Source of the DNA: Pimelobacter simplex
Lineage (GTDB): Bacteria > Actinomycetota > Actinomycetes > Propionibacteriales > Nocardioidaceae
DNA: 64,000 nt
Reading direction: 5' to 3'
Assembly: GCF_900114845.1 (NCBI RefSeq)
Contig: NZ_FOUK01000009.1
Coordinates: forward strand, 62,001-126,000
Both the position numbers and the translations under genes were made by a program. Shown here piece after piece: positions 41,298-50,331 of the stretch. How positions within the stretch are numbered: position 1 is the stretch's first letter; every line of letters starts with the position of its first letter. The notes beneath the pieces were generated by a model, which saw only the letters and a list, made by a program, of their open reading frames with translations, was not told the DNA's origin and ran no database searches.

Positions 41298-43031
41298 ATG
41301 GGCCGTCTGCGAACCCTCACCAGACTCTCTGCCGGCATGCTCGCCGCCGGCAGCCTGGCCGTGGCGGGGCTGAGCGCGCCACCGGCGACCGCCGGCGACC
41401 CGCCGCCGCCGGTCTCGGTCGACCAGCGGTTCACCACCTCCGACGGCGTGTCGCTGCAGACCACGCTCACCAGCACCGGGCCGGTGTCCGCGAAGCCCAC
41501 GGTGGTCGAGTTCTCGCCGTACGGCGACGGCAGCCGGACGCTCGAGGTCGGCCCCGACTACAACTACCTCCTCGTCCAGATCCGCGGCACCGGCGACAGC
41601 GACGGCTCGTTCGACGCGCTCGGGCCGGCGAGCCAGCGCGACGTCGTCGAGGTGCTGCGGTGGGCGTGCCACCAGCCGTTCAGCGACGGCCGGCTCGCAC
41701 TCAACGGCTTCTCGGCGAGCGCGATCGTGCTCTACAACTCCTGGCACCAGGAGCTGCCCTGCGTGAAGGCGGCGATCCTCAAGTCCGGCACGCACGAGCT
41801 CTACCGCGACCTGCTCGTGCCCGGCGCGATCCTCAACCTGGTCCCCGGCGCCGGCGTGATCGCGATGATCGGCGCCCCCGCGCTGCTCCAGGGCATCGAC
41901 CGGCTGCAGCGCTCGCCGGAGTCGGCGTTCGGCGTGATCGGGGGGCTCTTCGCGAGCGGCCTGGGGGTGCTGGCGCACCCGACGCTCGACCAGTGGTGGC
42001 GCGAGCGCGGCTGGCGCGGCGACGCCAACGACATCCCGGTGCTCATGATCAACGGCTTCTACGACGTCGAGTCGCGGGGCGCCTTCCAGGCCTTCCAGGC
42101 GCTGCGTTCCGACGGCGCCCACCTGGTCATGGAGGGCGGTCACGACGGCGTCCCCGTCGGCAGCGACGGCGGCCGCGGCGAGGCCGCTGCCTGGCTCGAC
42201 CACTACGTGCGCGGCGTCGACAACGGGATCGAGGCCACGCCGGCCGTCAGCCTGCTGCTGGCGAAGGGCTCGCGGGCGTCGTACCTGGCGGGGGAGCACG
42301 TGCGCCGCGAGGCCGCCGACTGGCCCGTTCCCGGCACCAGCTGGACGACGCTCTCGCTCGCGCCGGGACGGGGGCTGCAGACCGGCACGCCGGCGGCGAC
42401 CGGGCTGGCGTCGTACCTGACGGTGCCGTCGCTGCCGACGGCGTCCGACGTCCCCAATGCGGCGATCATCGAGGCCGGTGGCGCCAGCGCGCTCACCGGA
42501 GCGCTCCCGCTGCTCGCCGACAGCCGGCTCGCGGCGCTCGACGGCCTGACCGGGCTGACCTTCACGACGAAGGCGCTGCGTGCCGACGTCGACCTCGCCG
42601 GACCGCTCGCGCTCGACCTGTCGCTCGCGACGACCACCCCCGGGACCGGCATCTGGGCGGTGCTCTCCGACGTCGCCCCCGACGGCTCGTCGCACCCGCT
42701 GACCGTCGGCCGGCTCTCGACCAGCTACCCCGGCGTCGACCTGGACCGGTCGCTCGTCGTCGACGGCGAGGTCGTCCAGCCCTATGGCGACTACACCCAC
42801 CCCGCGCCCGCCCGGGCCGGTCAGTTCCGGCGCTACCAGGTGGAGCTGTGGCCGGTGGGCAACAGGTTCCGCGCGGGGCACCGGATCCGGGTCCAGCTCG
42901 TCGGCTCGTCGGTCGCCTCGCTGCTCGCGCTGCCCGGGCTGCACACGGTGCGCCTCGGTGGCGCCGACGGAGCCGTGCTGCGGGTGCCGGTGCTGCCGGG
43001 CAGCGACCTGGAGGCCGCGCTGGCGCCCTGA
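41298..43031 (+). CDS. Secreted CocE/NonD-family hydrolase
   Basis: The 577-residue protein has a signal peptide (LSAGMLAAGSLAVAGLSAPPATAG), an alpha/beta-hydrolase domain with nucleophile Ser in NGFSASA, Asp in INGFYDV and His in EGGHDGVP, and a C-terminal beta-sandwich (PepX_C-like) of about 200 residues with the RIRVQLVGSS strand. This is the Xaa-Pro peptidase/cocaine esterase group, acting here outside the cell on an ester or peptide. The ATG at 41298 gives a proper signal peptide. Divergent from the patatin gene. Confidence 0.87.
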   Translation: MGRLRTLTRLSAGMLAAGSLAVAGLSAPPATAGDPPPPVSVDQRFTTSDGVSLQTTLTSTGPVSAKPTVVEFSPYGDGSRTLEVGPDYNYLLVQIRGTGDSDGSFDALGPASQRDVVEVLRWACHQPFSDGRLALNGFSASAIVLYNSWHQELPCVKAAILKSGTHELYRDLLVPGAILNLVPGAGVIAMIGAPALLQGIDRLQRSPESAFGVIGGLFASGLGVLAHPTLDQWWRERGWRGDANDIPVLMINGFYDVESRGAFQAFQALRSDGAHLVMEGGHDGVPVGSDGGRGEAAAWLDHYVRGVDNGIEATPAVSLLLAKGSRASYLAGEHVRREAADWPVPGTSWTTLSLAPGRGLQTGTPAATGLASYLTVPSLPTASDVPNAAIIEAGGASALTGALPLLADSRLAALDGLTGLTFTTKALRADVDLAGPLALDLSLATTTPGTGIWAVLSDVAPDGSSHPLTVGRLSTSYPGVDLDRSLVVDGEVVQPYGDYTHPAPARAGQFRRYQVELWPVGNRFRAGHRIRVQLVGSSVASLLALPGLHTVRLGGADGAVLRVPVLPGSDLEAALAP

Positions 43032-43058
43032 GCGGCGTCCGGTCGGCCCGGTGCGCGG

Positions 43059-43640
<582 letters not shown>

Positions 43641-43725
43641 GACGCACCATCACGAAGTAGCTCATGCCCCGCGACCCTAGGCACCCCACCCCCACCCACG
43701 CACCCCGTTTTCCCGCGAAGTGGCA

Positions 43726-43806
43726 CGTTCCGGCGGCCGAGGGTGCACGCGAGTGCGGGTCGGAGGCGTCGGGGCGTCATACGTTGCTCGTTCGGCCGCC
43801 GGAACG
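43726..43806. repeat. 15-bp perfect inverted repeat in the Erm-TetR intergenic region
   Basis: CGTTCCGGCGGCCGA (43726-43740) and its exact reverse complement (43792-43806) flank 51 bases. The right arm runs into the first unit of a tandem repeat array, so the array unit seems to derive from this arm. The 313 bases between the Erm-like start and the TetR start hold no gene that can be supported. Confidence 0.75.
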
Positions 43807-43906
43807 CGCCCCTTCGCCCGCCGGAACGCGCCCCTTCGCCCGCCGGAACGCGCCCCTTCGCCCGCCGGAACGCGCCCCTTCGCCCGCCGGAACGCGCCCC
43901 TTCGCC
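43798..43906. repeat. Five tandem 22-bp repeats
   Basis: Copies start at 43798, 43820, 43842, 43864 and 43886; the unit begins GCCGGAACGCG and continues CCCCTTCGCCC. Four copies are identical and the last differs only at its final base. A 22-bp period is two helical turns, so all copies face one side of the DNA. The array ends 11 bases before the -35 of the TetR promoter. Confidence 0.9.
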
Positions 43907-43917
43907 GGGAAAAGGAG

Positions 43918-43946
43918 TTGTGAGTGAGTGCTCACTCATTCATACT
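43918..43946 (+). promoter_or_regulatory. TetR promoter with internal operator
   Basis: TTGTGA (43918-43923) and CATACT (43941-43946) are 17 bases apart. The spacer is almost filled by the palindrome TGAGTGA-gtgc-TCACTCA (43921-43938). The -10 ends seven bases before the ATG, so the transcript would start at or next to the start codon. A repressor bound here would block RNA polymerase directly. Confidence 0.75.
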
Positions 43947-43953
43947 GGCGGGC

Positions 43954-44559
43954 ATGCCACCCCGTGCTGCGCCGCTGTCTCCCGAGGAGCGCCGCGAGGC
44001 GCTCATGACGGCGACGCTCCCGCTGCTCTACGACCACGGGCGGGGGGTCACCACGCGCCTCATCGCCGAGACGGCGGGGGTGGCGGAGGGCACGATCTTC
44101 CGGGTCTTCGCGTCCAAGGACGAGCTGATCGACGCCACCGTGCGGAAGGCGTTCGAGCCCGGCCAGATGCAGCGTGACCTCGCCGCCATCCCGGACGACG
44201 CATCGCTCCACGACCGGGCGCTCGCGCTCGTCACCGTCATGCAGCGGCGGTTCGCGAAGTCGTTCCTGCTGCTCCAGCGGCTCGGCATGACCGGACCGCC
44301 GGAGCCGCCGGAGCAGAAGGGCGAGTGGGCCCGGCGGGTCGAGGCGACCACGCAGGCGATGGTCGACCTGCTCAGCCCGTTCCAGGACGAGCTCACCCAG
44401 CCCGCCGCGCTCGTCGTCCGGAGCCTGCGGCTGCTGACGTTCTCCGGCACCCACCCCAAGTTCACCGGCGGCGACCTGCTCACCGCCGAGCAGATCGTCG
44501 ACCTGGTCCTGTACGGCGCGGTCCGCCGCCCGGCCGCGACCCCCGAGGAGACCCACTGA
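43954..44559 (+). CDS. TetR-family repressor
   Basis: The 201-residue protein has an N-terminal TetR helix-turn-helix (EERREALMTATLPLL, then GVTTRLIAETAGVAEGTIFRVFASKDEL) and a helical ligand-binding domain. The ATG at 43954 is preferred over the upstream GTG at 43924 because the latter lies inside the operator. Its stop overlaps the next start (TGATG), so it is the first gene of a four-gene drug efflux operon and probably represses it until a drug binds. Confidence 0.93.
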   Translation: MPPRAAPLSPEERREALMTATLPLLYDHGRGVTTRLIAETAGVAEGTIFRVFASKDELIDATVRKAFEPGQMQRDLAAIPDDASLHDRALALVTVMQRRFAKSFLLLQRLGMTGPPEPPEQKGEWARRVEATTQAMVDLLSPFQDELTQPAALVVRSLRLLTFSGTHPKFTGGDLLTAEQIVDLVLYGAVRRPAATPEETH

Positions 44560-46298
44560 TGCTCACGCGACTCCTGCGCACCTACCTGCAGCCCTACCGA
44601 GGCTGGCTGTCCGTCATCGTCGTCCTGCAGTTCACCTCGACGGTGGCGATGCTCTACCTGCCCAGCCTCAACGCCGACATCATCGACAAGGGCGTCGCCC
44701 GCGGCGACACCGGCTACATCATCGAGATCGGCGCGATCATGCTGGGCGTCGCGCTCGTCCAGGCGGCCTGCTCGATGAGCTCCGCGTGGTTCGGCGGCCA
44801 GGCGGCGATGGCGTTCGGCCGCGACCTGCGCAAGGCCGTGTTCGGCCGGATCGGCCGGTTCTCGGCGCGCGAGGTCTCCGACTTCGGCGCCCCGTCGCTC
44901 ATCACCCGCGCGACCAACGACGTCCAGCAGGTGCAGATGCTGGCGATGATGACCTGCCTGATGGCGGTGACCATCCCGATCATGATGGTCGGCGGCGTGA
45001 TCATGGCGATGCGCGAGGACTTCGGCCTCTCGTGGCTCGTCGTCGCCGTGGTCCCGGTGCTGTTCGTGTGCATCGGCATCGTCGTGTCCCGCATGGTTCC
45101 GGCGTTCCGCCAGGTCCAGGAGCGCCTGGACGACGTCAACCGGGTGCTGCGCGAGCAGATCACCGGCATCCGCGTGGTCCGGGCCTTCGTCCGCGAGCCC
45201 CACGAGAGCCGCCGCTTCGGCAAGGCCAACGACGACCTGACCGCCGTCTCGCTGCGGGCCGGTCGCTGGATGGCGCTGATGTTCCCGCTCGTCATGGCGG
45301 TCTCGAACGTCGCGAGCGTCGGCGTGATCTGGTTCGGCGGCCACCGCGTCGACTCCGGCCAGATGGAGGTCGGCGCCCTCACCGCGTTCCTCGCCTACCT
45401 GATGCAGATCCTGATGTCGGTGATGATGGGCACCTTCATGCTGATGATGGTGCCGCGCGCCGCCGTCAGCGCCGACCGGATCGGTGCCGTCCTCGACACC
45501 GAGACGAGCGTCGTCCCGCCGGCGCACCCGGTCACCGAGGTCGCCGTGTCCGGCCACCTCGACGTCGAGGGCGTCGGCCTGACCTACCCGGGCGCCGAGG
45601 CGCCGGTGCTGCGCGACGTCAGCTTCCGGGCCCGCCCGGGCCAGACGATCGCGGTGATCGGCTCGACGGGCGCCGGCAAGACCACGCTGGTCAACCTCGT
45701 CCCGCGCCTGCTCGACGCCACCGCGGGCACGGTCCGGGTCGACGGCGTCGACGTCCGCGAGCTCGACCCCGAGCTGCTCTGGTCGAAGATCGGCCTGGTG
45801 CCGCAGCGCGCCTTCCTCTTCACCGGCACCATCGCCTCGAACCTGCGCTACGGCAACCCGGACGCCACCGACGACGACCTGTGGGCGGCGCTCGAGATCG
45901 CCCAGGCCGCGGACTTCGTCCGGGCGATGCCCGAGCAGCTCGACAGCCCCGTCGCGCAAGGCGGGACGACGGTCTCCGGCGGCCAGCGCCAGCGCCTGGC
46001 CATCGCCCGCGCGCTCGTCCGGCGACCCGAGATCTACCTGTTCGACGACGCGTTCTCGGCGCTCGACGTCGCCACCGACGCCCGCCTGCGCGCGGCGCTG
46101 AAGCCGGTGACGCTCCACGCGACGGTGGTGCTCGTCGCGCAGCGGATCGCCACCATCCGCGACGCCGACCAGATCCTCGTCCTCGAGGACGGCGAGGTGG
46201 TCGGCCAGGGCACCCACGACGAGCTGCTCGAGTACAACGAGACCTACCAGCAGATCGCGGCCTCACAGGGCATCAAGGGAGAGGAGGTCCCGGCATGA
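44559..46298 (+). CDS. ABC exporter half-transporter (first of a pair)
   Basis: The 579-residue protein has six N-terminal membrane helices (to about residue 310) and an ATPase domain with Walker A GSTGAGKTT, signature VSGGQRQRL, and Walker B IYLFDDAFSALD, in which Asp replaces the catalytic Glu (the usual form is DEA/P). That makes it the degenerate-site partner of a heterodimeric exporter of the BmrCD/TM287-288 type. It is coupled to the second half-transporter by a four-base overlap. The likely cargo is drugs. Confidence 0.92.
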   Translation: MLTRLLRTYLQPYRGWLSVIVVLQFTSTVAMLYLPSLNADIIDKGVARGDTGYIIEIGAIMLGVALVQAACSMSSAWFGGQAAMAFGRDLRKAVFGRIGRFSAREVSDFGAPSLITRATNDVQQVQMLAMMTCLMAVTIPIMMVGGVIMAMREDFGLSWLVVAVVPVLFVCIGIVVSRMVPAFRQVQERLDDVNRVLREQITGIRVVRAFVREPHESRRFGKANDDLTAVSLRAGRWMALMFPLVMAVSNVASVGVIWFGGHRVDSGQMEVGALTAFLAYLMQILMSVMMGTFMLMMVPRAAVSADRIGAVLDTETSVVPPAHPVTEVAVSGHLDVEGVGLTYPGAEAPVLRDVSFRARPGQTIAVIGSTGAGKTTLVNLVPRLLDATAGTVRVDGVDVRELDPELLWSKIGLVPQRAFLFTGTIASNLRYGNPDATDDDLWAALEIAQAADFVRAMPEQLDSPVAQGGTTVSGGQRQRLAIARALVRRPEIYLFDDAFSALDVATDARLRAALKPVTLHATVVLVAQRIATIRDADQILVLEDGEVVGQGTHDELLEYNETYQQIAASQGIKGEEVPA

Positions 46299-48268
46299 GC
46301 GAGTCCAAGAACGGCACGATGAAGCAGACCGAGCGGATCGTGCAGACCGGCGGCCCCGGCCGCGGCCCGATGGGCGGCATGGTCGGCCAGAAGGCCGACG
46401 ACTTCGGCAGCTCGGCGCGGCGGCTGCTCGCACGACTGCGTCCCGCACGGGGCAAGGCGGTCGCCGTCCTGCTGCTGGGACTGGGCAGCGTCGCGTCCGT
46501 CGTGGTCGGCCCCTACCTCCTCGGCAAGGCCACCGACGCCGTCTTCACCGGCCTGATCGGCCGCAAGCTCGAGGGCCACACCCAGGCGGACGCCGTCGCG
46601 CAGGCCGAGGCGAGCGGCAACAGCGGCTACGCCGACTTCCTGCGCGGGCTCAAGGACGTGATCCCCGGTCAGGGCATCGACTTCGACAAGGTCGGCCACC
46701 TGCTGCTCATCACGCTGCTCGTGTACGTCGGCGGGCAGGTGCTCGGCTGGCTCCAGGGCTACCTCGTCAACGACGTCGTCCAGGCGACCGTGCGCCAGAT
46801 GCGCACCGACGTGGAGGAGAAGATCCACCGTCTCCCGCTGGCCTACTTCGACAAGCAGCCGCGCGGCGAGCTGCTCAGCCGGGTCACCAACGACATCGAC
46901 AACGTCGCGCAGAACCTCCAGCAGACGATGAGCCAGCTGCTCACCTCGCTGCTCATGGTGATCGGCGTGCTCGGGATGATGTTCTGGGTCTCGCCGCTGC
47001 TCGCGCTCATCGCGCTCGTGTCGGTGCCGCTGGCGATGTTCACCACCGGCCGGATCATGAAGCGCTCGCAGAGCCAGTTCATCAACCAGTGGCGGCAGAC
47101 CGGCCGGCTCAACGCGCAGGTCGAGGAGTCCATCTCCGGGCACGCGCTGGTCACCGTGTTCGGCCGGCGCCGGGCGGTCGAGGCGGAGTTCGACGCGGCC
47201 AACGAGGAGCTCTACCAGTCGTCGTACCGGGCGCAGTTCATCAGCGGCCTGGTGATGCCGATGATGATGCTCATCGGCAACCTCAACTACGTCGTGATCG
47301 CCGTCGTCGGCGGCCTGCGCGTGGCGTCCGGCTCGCTGTCGCTCGGCGAGGTGCAGGCCTTCATCCAGTACTCGCGGATGTTCACCCAGCCGATCACCCA
47401 GATCGCGTCGATGGCGAACCTCCTGCAGTCCGGCGTCGCGTCGGCCGAGCGGGTCTTCGAGCTGCTCGACGCCGACGAGGAGGTCGACCCCTCCGCGCTG
47501 TCCGACGCGCCCGCCCGCACCGGGACGACGCGCGGCGAGGTGGCGTTCGAGCACGTGGACTTCTCCTACGACCCCGAGGAGCCGCTCATCGAGGACCTCT
47601 CGCTGGTCGCGCACCCGGGCCAGATGGTCGCCATCGTCGGCCCCACCGGCGCCGGCAAGACCACGCTGGTCAACCTGATCATGAGGTTCTACGAGCTCGA
47701 CGGCGGCCGGATCACGCTCGACGGCGTCGACGTCACCGCGATGTCGCGCGCCGAGCTGCGCAGCCGGATCGGGATGGTGCTCCAGGACACCTGGATCTTC
47801 GAGGGCACGATCCGCGACAACATCGCCTACGGCCGTCCCGACGCGACCGACGACGAGATCCGCGCGGCCGCGCGGGCGACGTACGTCGACCGGTTCGTGC
47901 ACTCGCTGCCCGAGGGCTACGAGACCAATGTCGACGACGAGGGCTCCAACCTGTCGGCCGGCGAGCGCCAGCTCATCACCATCGCCCGGGCCTTCCTGGC
48001 CCAGCCGGCGCTGCTCATCCTCGACGAGGCGACCTCGTCGGTCGACACGCGCACCGAGCTGCTCCTGCAGCAGGCGATGGCGGCGCTGCGCACCGACCGG
48101 ACGTCGTTCGTGATCGCGCACCGGCTCTCCACGATCCGCGACGCCGACCTGATCCTCGTCATGGAGCACGGCCGGATCGTCGAGCAGGGCTCGCACGCCG
48201 AGCTCCTCGAGCGCGACGGCGCGTTCGCGCGGCTGCACGCCGCGCAGTTCGCCGCAGCGGCCGTATGA
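46295..48268 (+). CDS. ABC exporter half-transporter (second of a pair)
   Basis: The 657-residue protein has a Gly/Met-rich cytoplasmic start, six membrane helices and an ATPase domain with Walker A GPTGAGKTT, signature LSAGERQLI and an intact Walker B LLILDEATSSVD. An extra soluble loop of about 50 residues follows the first helix (GHTQADAVAQAEASG). Its intact Glu and the altered Walker B of the partner show a division of labour between consensus and degenerate ATP sites. It overlaps the SMR gene by four bases. Confidence 0.93.
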   Translation: MSESKNGTMKQTERIVQTGGPGRGPMGGMVGQKADDFGSSARRLLARLRPARGKAVAVLLLGLGSVASVVVGPYLLGKATDAVFTGLIGRKLEGHTQADAVAQAEASGNSGYADFLRGLKDVIPGQGIDFDKVGHLLLITLLVYVGGQVLGWLQGYLVNDVVQATVRQMRTDVEEKIHRLPLAYFDKQPRGELLSRVTNDIDNVAQNLQQTMSQLLTSLLMVIGVLGMMFWVSPLLALIALVSVPLAMFTTGRIMKRSQSQFINQWRQTGRLNAQVEESISGHALVTVFGRRRAVEAEFDAANEELYQSSYRAQFISGLVMPMMMLIGNLNYVVIAVVGGLRVASGSLSLGEVQAFIQYSRMFTQPITQIASMANLLQSGVASAERVFELLDADEEVDPSALSDAPARTGTTRGEVAFEHVDFSYDPEEPLIEDLSLVAHPGQMVAIVGPTGAGKTTLVNLIMRFYELDGGRITLDGVDVTAMSRAELRSRIGMVLQDTWIFEGTIRDNIAYGRPDATDDEIRAAARATYVDRFVHSLPEGYETNVDDEGSNLSAGERQLITIARAFLAQPALLILDEATSSVDTRTELLLQQAMAALRTDRTSFVIAHRLSTIRDADLILVMEHGRIVEQGSHAELLERDGAFARLHAAQFAAAAV

Positions 48269-48597
48269 GCGCGATGTGGGGGTGGCTGCTCCTCGCGATC
48301 GCGAGCGAGGTCGCGGCCACCCTGTCGCTGCGCGCCTCCGAGGGCTTCACCCGCCTGCTGCCGTCGCTCGTGGTCGTCGCCGGCTACGTGGTGGCGTTCT
48401 ACGGGCTCTCGCAGGCACTCACCCGTGGGATGCAGCTCGGCACGGCGTACGCCGTGTGGTCGGGCGTGGGCGTCGCGGCGATCGCCGTCCTCGGGGTGGT
48501 GATCTTCCGCGAGTCGCTGAGCCTGGTCCAGGTCGCCGGGCTGGTGTTCGTCGTGGTGGGCGTCGTCATGCTCGAGCTCGGCGCCCACCACGCCTAG
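48265..48597 (+). CDS. Small multidrug resistance (SMR/QacE-type) protein
   Basis: The 110-residue protein has four transmembrane helices with the conserved SMR Glu in WLLLAIASEVAATLSLRAS and the GTAYAVWSGVG segment of helix 3. It acts as a dimer that exchanges protons for lipophilic cations. It is the last gene of the TetR-regulated unit, which combines an ABC and an SMR exporter. Confidence 0.93.
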   Translation: MSAMWGWLLLAIASEVAATLSLRASEGFTRLLPSLVVVAGYVVAFYGLSQALTRGMQLGTAYAVWSGVGVAAIAVLGVVIFRESLSLVQVAGLVFVVVGVVMLELGAHHA

Positions 48598-48610
48598 GTG
48601 CTGAGGCGGG

Positions 48611-49288
48611 TCAGCGCCTCATCACGCGCCGGGCCAGCGTGTTGCCGCCCAGCTGGATGATCATCACGAAGCCCACCAGCACGACGATCGCCGACCAGGT
48701 GATCACCTGGTCGAACTGGCGGAAGCCGAAGCGCTGGGCGAACGAGCCGAGCCCGCCGCCGGCGACGACGCCCGCGATCGCGGTCATGTCGACGATCGCG
48801 ACGAAGGCGAACGTGAAGCCGAGGATCAACGGCCCGAGCGCCTCGGGGAGCACGACGGTCAGCGCGATCCGGGCCCGGCTGGCGCCCATCGCACGCGCCG
48901 CCTCGATCACGCCGGGGCTGACCGTGACCAGGTTCTGCTCGACGATCCGGCTGACGCCGAAGATCGCGGCGATGGTGATCGCGAACGTCGCCGCCCAGAT
49001 CTCGATGCCGGTGCCGATCACGACGCGGGCCAGCGGCTGCAGTGCCGCCACGAAGATGACGAACGGGATCGGCCGGAAGAAGTTGACGATCACGTTGAGG
49101 ACGACGAACAGTGGCCGGTTGGCGTAGAGCCCGCCGCCGCGGGTGACGTACAGGCCGAGCCCGAGGGCGAGGCCGAGGAGGCCGCCCAGGACGAGGCCGG
49201 TGGAGGCCATGACGAGGGTCTCGCCCGCCGCCTGCCAGAACTCCGGCTGCAGGTCGCCGAGCCGGGTGTCGATGCCGAGCGCGGTCAT
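48611..49288 (-). CDS. metI: Methionine ABC transporter permease
   Basis: The 225-residue permease has about five helices and the EAA-type loop EAARAMGASRARIALTVVLPEALGPLI. The PIPFVIFVAALQPLAR and DMTAIAGVVAGGGLG segments match MetI. It imports methionine with MetN and MetQ. The ATG overlaps the metN stop by one base. Confidence 0.94.
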   Translation of the reverse strand: MTALGIDTRLGDLQPEFWQAAGETLVMASTGLVLGGLLGLALGLGLYVTRGGGLYANRPLFVVLNVIVNFFRPIPFVIFVAALQPLARVVIGTGIEIWAATFAITIAAIFGVSRIVEQNLVTVSPGVIEAARAMGASRARIALTVVLPEALGPLILGFTFAFVAIVDMTAIAGVVAGGGLGSFAQRFGFRQFDQVITWSAIVVLVGFVMIIQLGGNTLARRVMRR

Positions 49289-50331
49289 CACGCCACCTCC
49301 GTCCACGGGACGACGGGTGCGAGCTCGGCGAGCGCGGCGTCGACCGCCGCGGCGTCGCCGGTGAGCGCGACCGTCAGGTTGCCGAAGCTGGTGCCCTGGA
49401 TCTCCTCGATGCCGCCGTGCACGAGCTCGAACCCGACGTCGTGGCGGGCGAAGGCGGCGAACGCCTGGGAGGGCCGGCCCGCGGTGTCGCGGAACGCGAG
49501 CCGTACGAACCGGCCGGGGTGGCGCTCGCGCAGCGCGGCGACGACGTCGGGGTCGGGGACGTCCTCGACGACGGTGCGGACGAAGCGGCGGGTCACGTCG
49601 TGCTGCGGCTCGGTGAACACGTCGACCACGGGGCCCTGCTCGACGACCTTGCCGGCGTCCATCACCGCGACCCGGTGGGCGATCCGGCGGACGACGTCCA
49701 TCTCGTGGGTGATGAGCAGGATGGTCACGCCGAGCTCGCGGTTGACCCGCTCGAGCAGGTCGAGCACGTCCCGGGTGGTGTCGGGGTCGAGCGCGCTGGT
49801 GGCCTCGTCGGCCAGCAGCAGCGGGGGATTGGTGGCGAGCGCCCGGGCGATCCCGACGCGCTGCTTCTGGCCGCCGGACAGGTCGCCGACCCGTGCGTGG
49901 GCCTTGTCGGCGAGGCCGACGAAGTGCAGCAGCTCGGAGATCCGCCGCTGCTGCTCCTCGCGCGCCATGCCGGCCACGGTGAGGGGGAACGCCAGGTTCC
50001 CCCACACGGTGCGCGACTCCATCAGGTTGAACTGCTGGAAGACCATCCCGATCCCGCGGCGCAGCTCGCGCAGGCCGCGCTCGGAGAGCGTGGTGACGTC
50101 GACGCCGTCGACCACCACGCTCCCCGCCGTGACCGGCTCGAGCGCGTTGACGAGCCGCACCAGCGTGGACTTGCCGGCGCCGGAGTAGCCGATGATCGCG
50201 AAGATCTCGCCCCGCTCCACGCTGAGGTCGACGCCGTCGACCGCGCGGTGGACGGCGTCGCCGCGACGGGCGCCGGGGAACTCCTTCACCGCGCCGCGCA
50301 GCTCGACCAGGGGGCCCGTGGAAGCGGTCAC
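49288..50331 (-). CDS. metN: Methionine ABC transporter ATP-binding protein
   Basis: The 347-residue ATPase has Walker A GYSGAGKSTLVR, signature LSGGQKQRV, Walker B LLLADEATSALDP, and a C-terminal NIL domain (about residues 265-345) that gives methionine transinhibition. The GTG start overlaps the metQ stop (GTGA). The gene order metQ-metN-metI is unusual, since metN commonly comes first. Confidence 0.95.
   Translation of the reverse strand: MTASTGPLVELRGAVKEFPGARRGDAVHRAVDGVDLSVERGEIFAIIGYSGAGKSTLVRLVNALEPVTAGSVVVDGVDVTTLSERGLRELRRGIGMVFQQFNLMESRTVWGNLAFPLTVAGMAREEQQRRISELLHFVGLADKAHARVGDLSGGQKQRVGIARALATNPPLLLADEATSALDPDTTRDVLDLLERVNRELGVTILLITHEMDVVRRIAHRVAVMDAGKVVEQGPVVDVFTEPQHDVTRRFVRTVVEDVPDPDVVAALRERHPGRFVRLAFRDTAGRPSQAFAAFARHDVGFELVHGGIEEIQGTSFGNLTVALTGDAAAVDAALAELAPVVPWTEVA

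Noticed and set aside
43798..43906. CRISPR array
   Set aside because: The 22-bp units follow one another without spacers and no cas gene is near, so it is a tandem repeat.
43924..43953. GTG at 43924 as the TetR start
   Set aside because: It lies inside the palindromic operator and before the -10, so it would not be on the transcript; the ATG at 43954 fits the family length.
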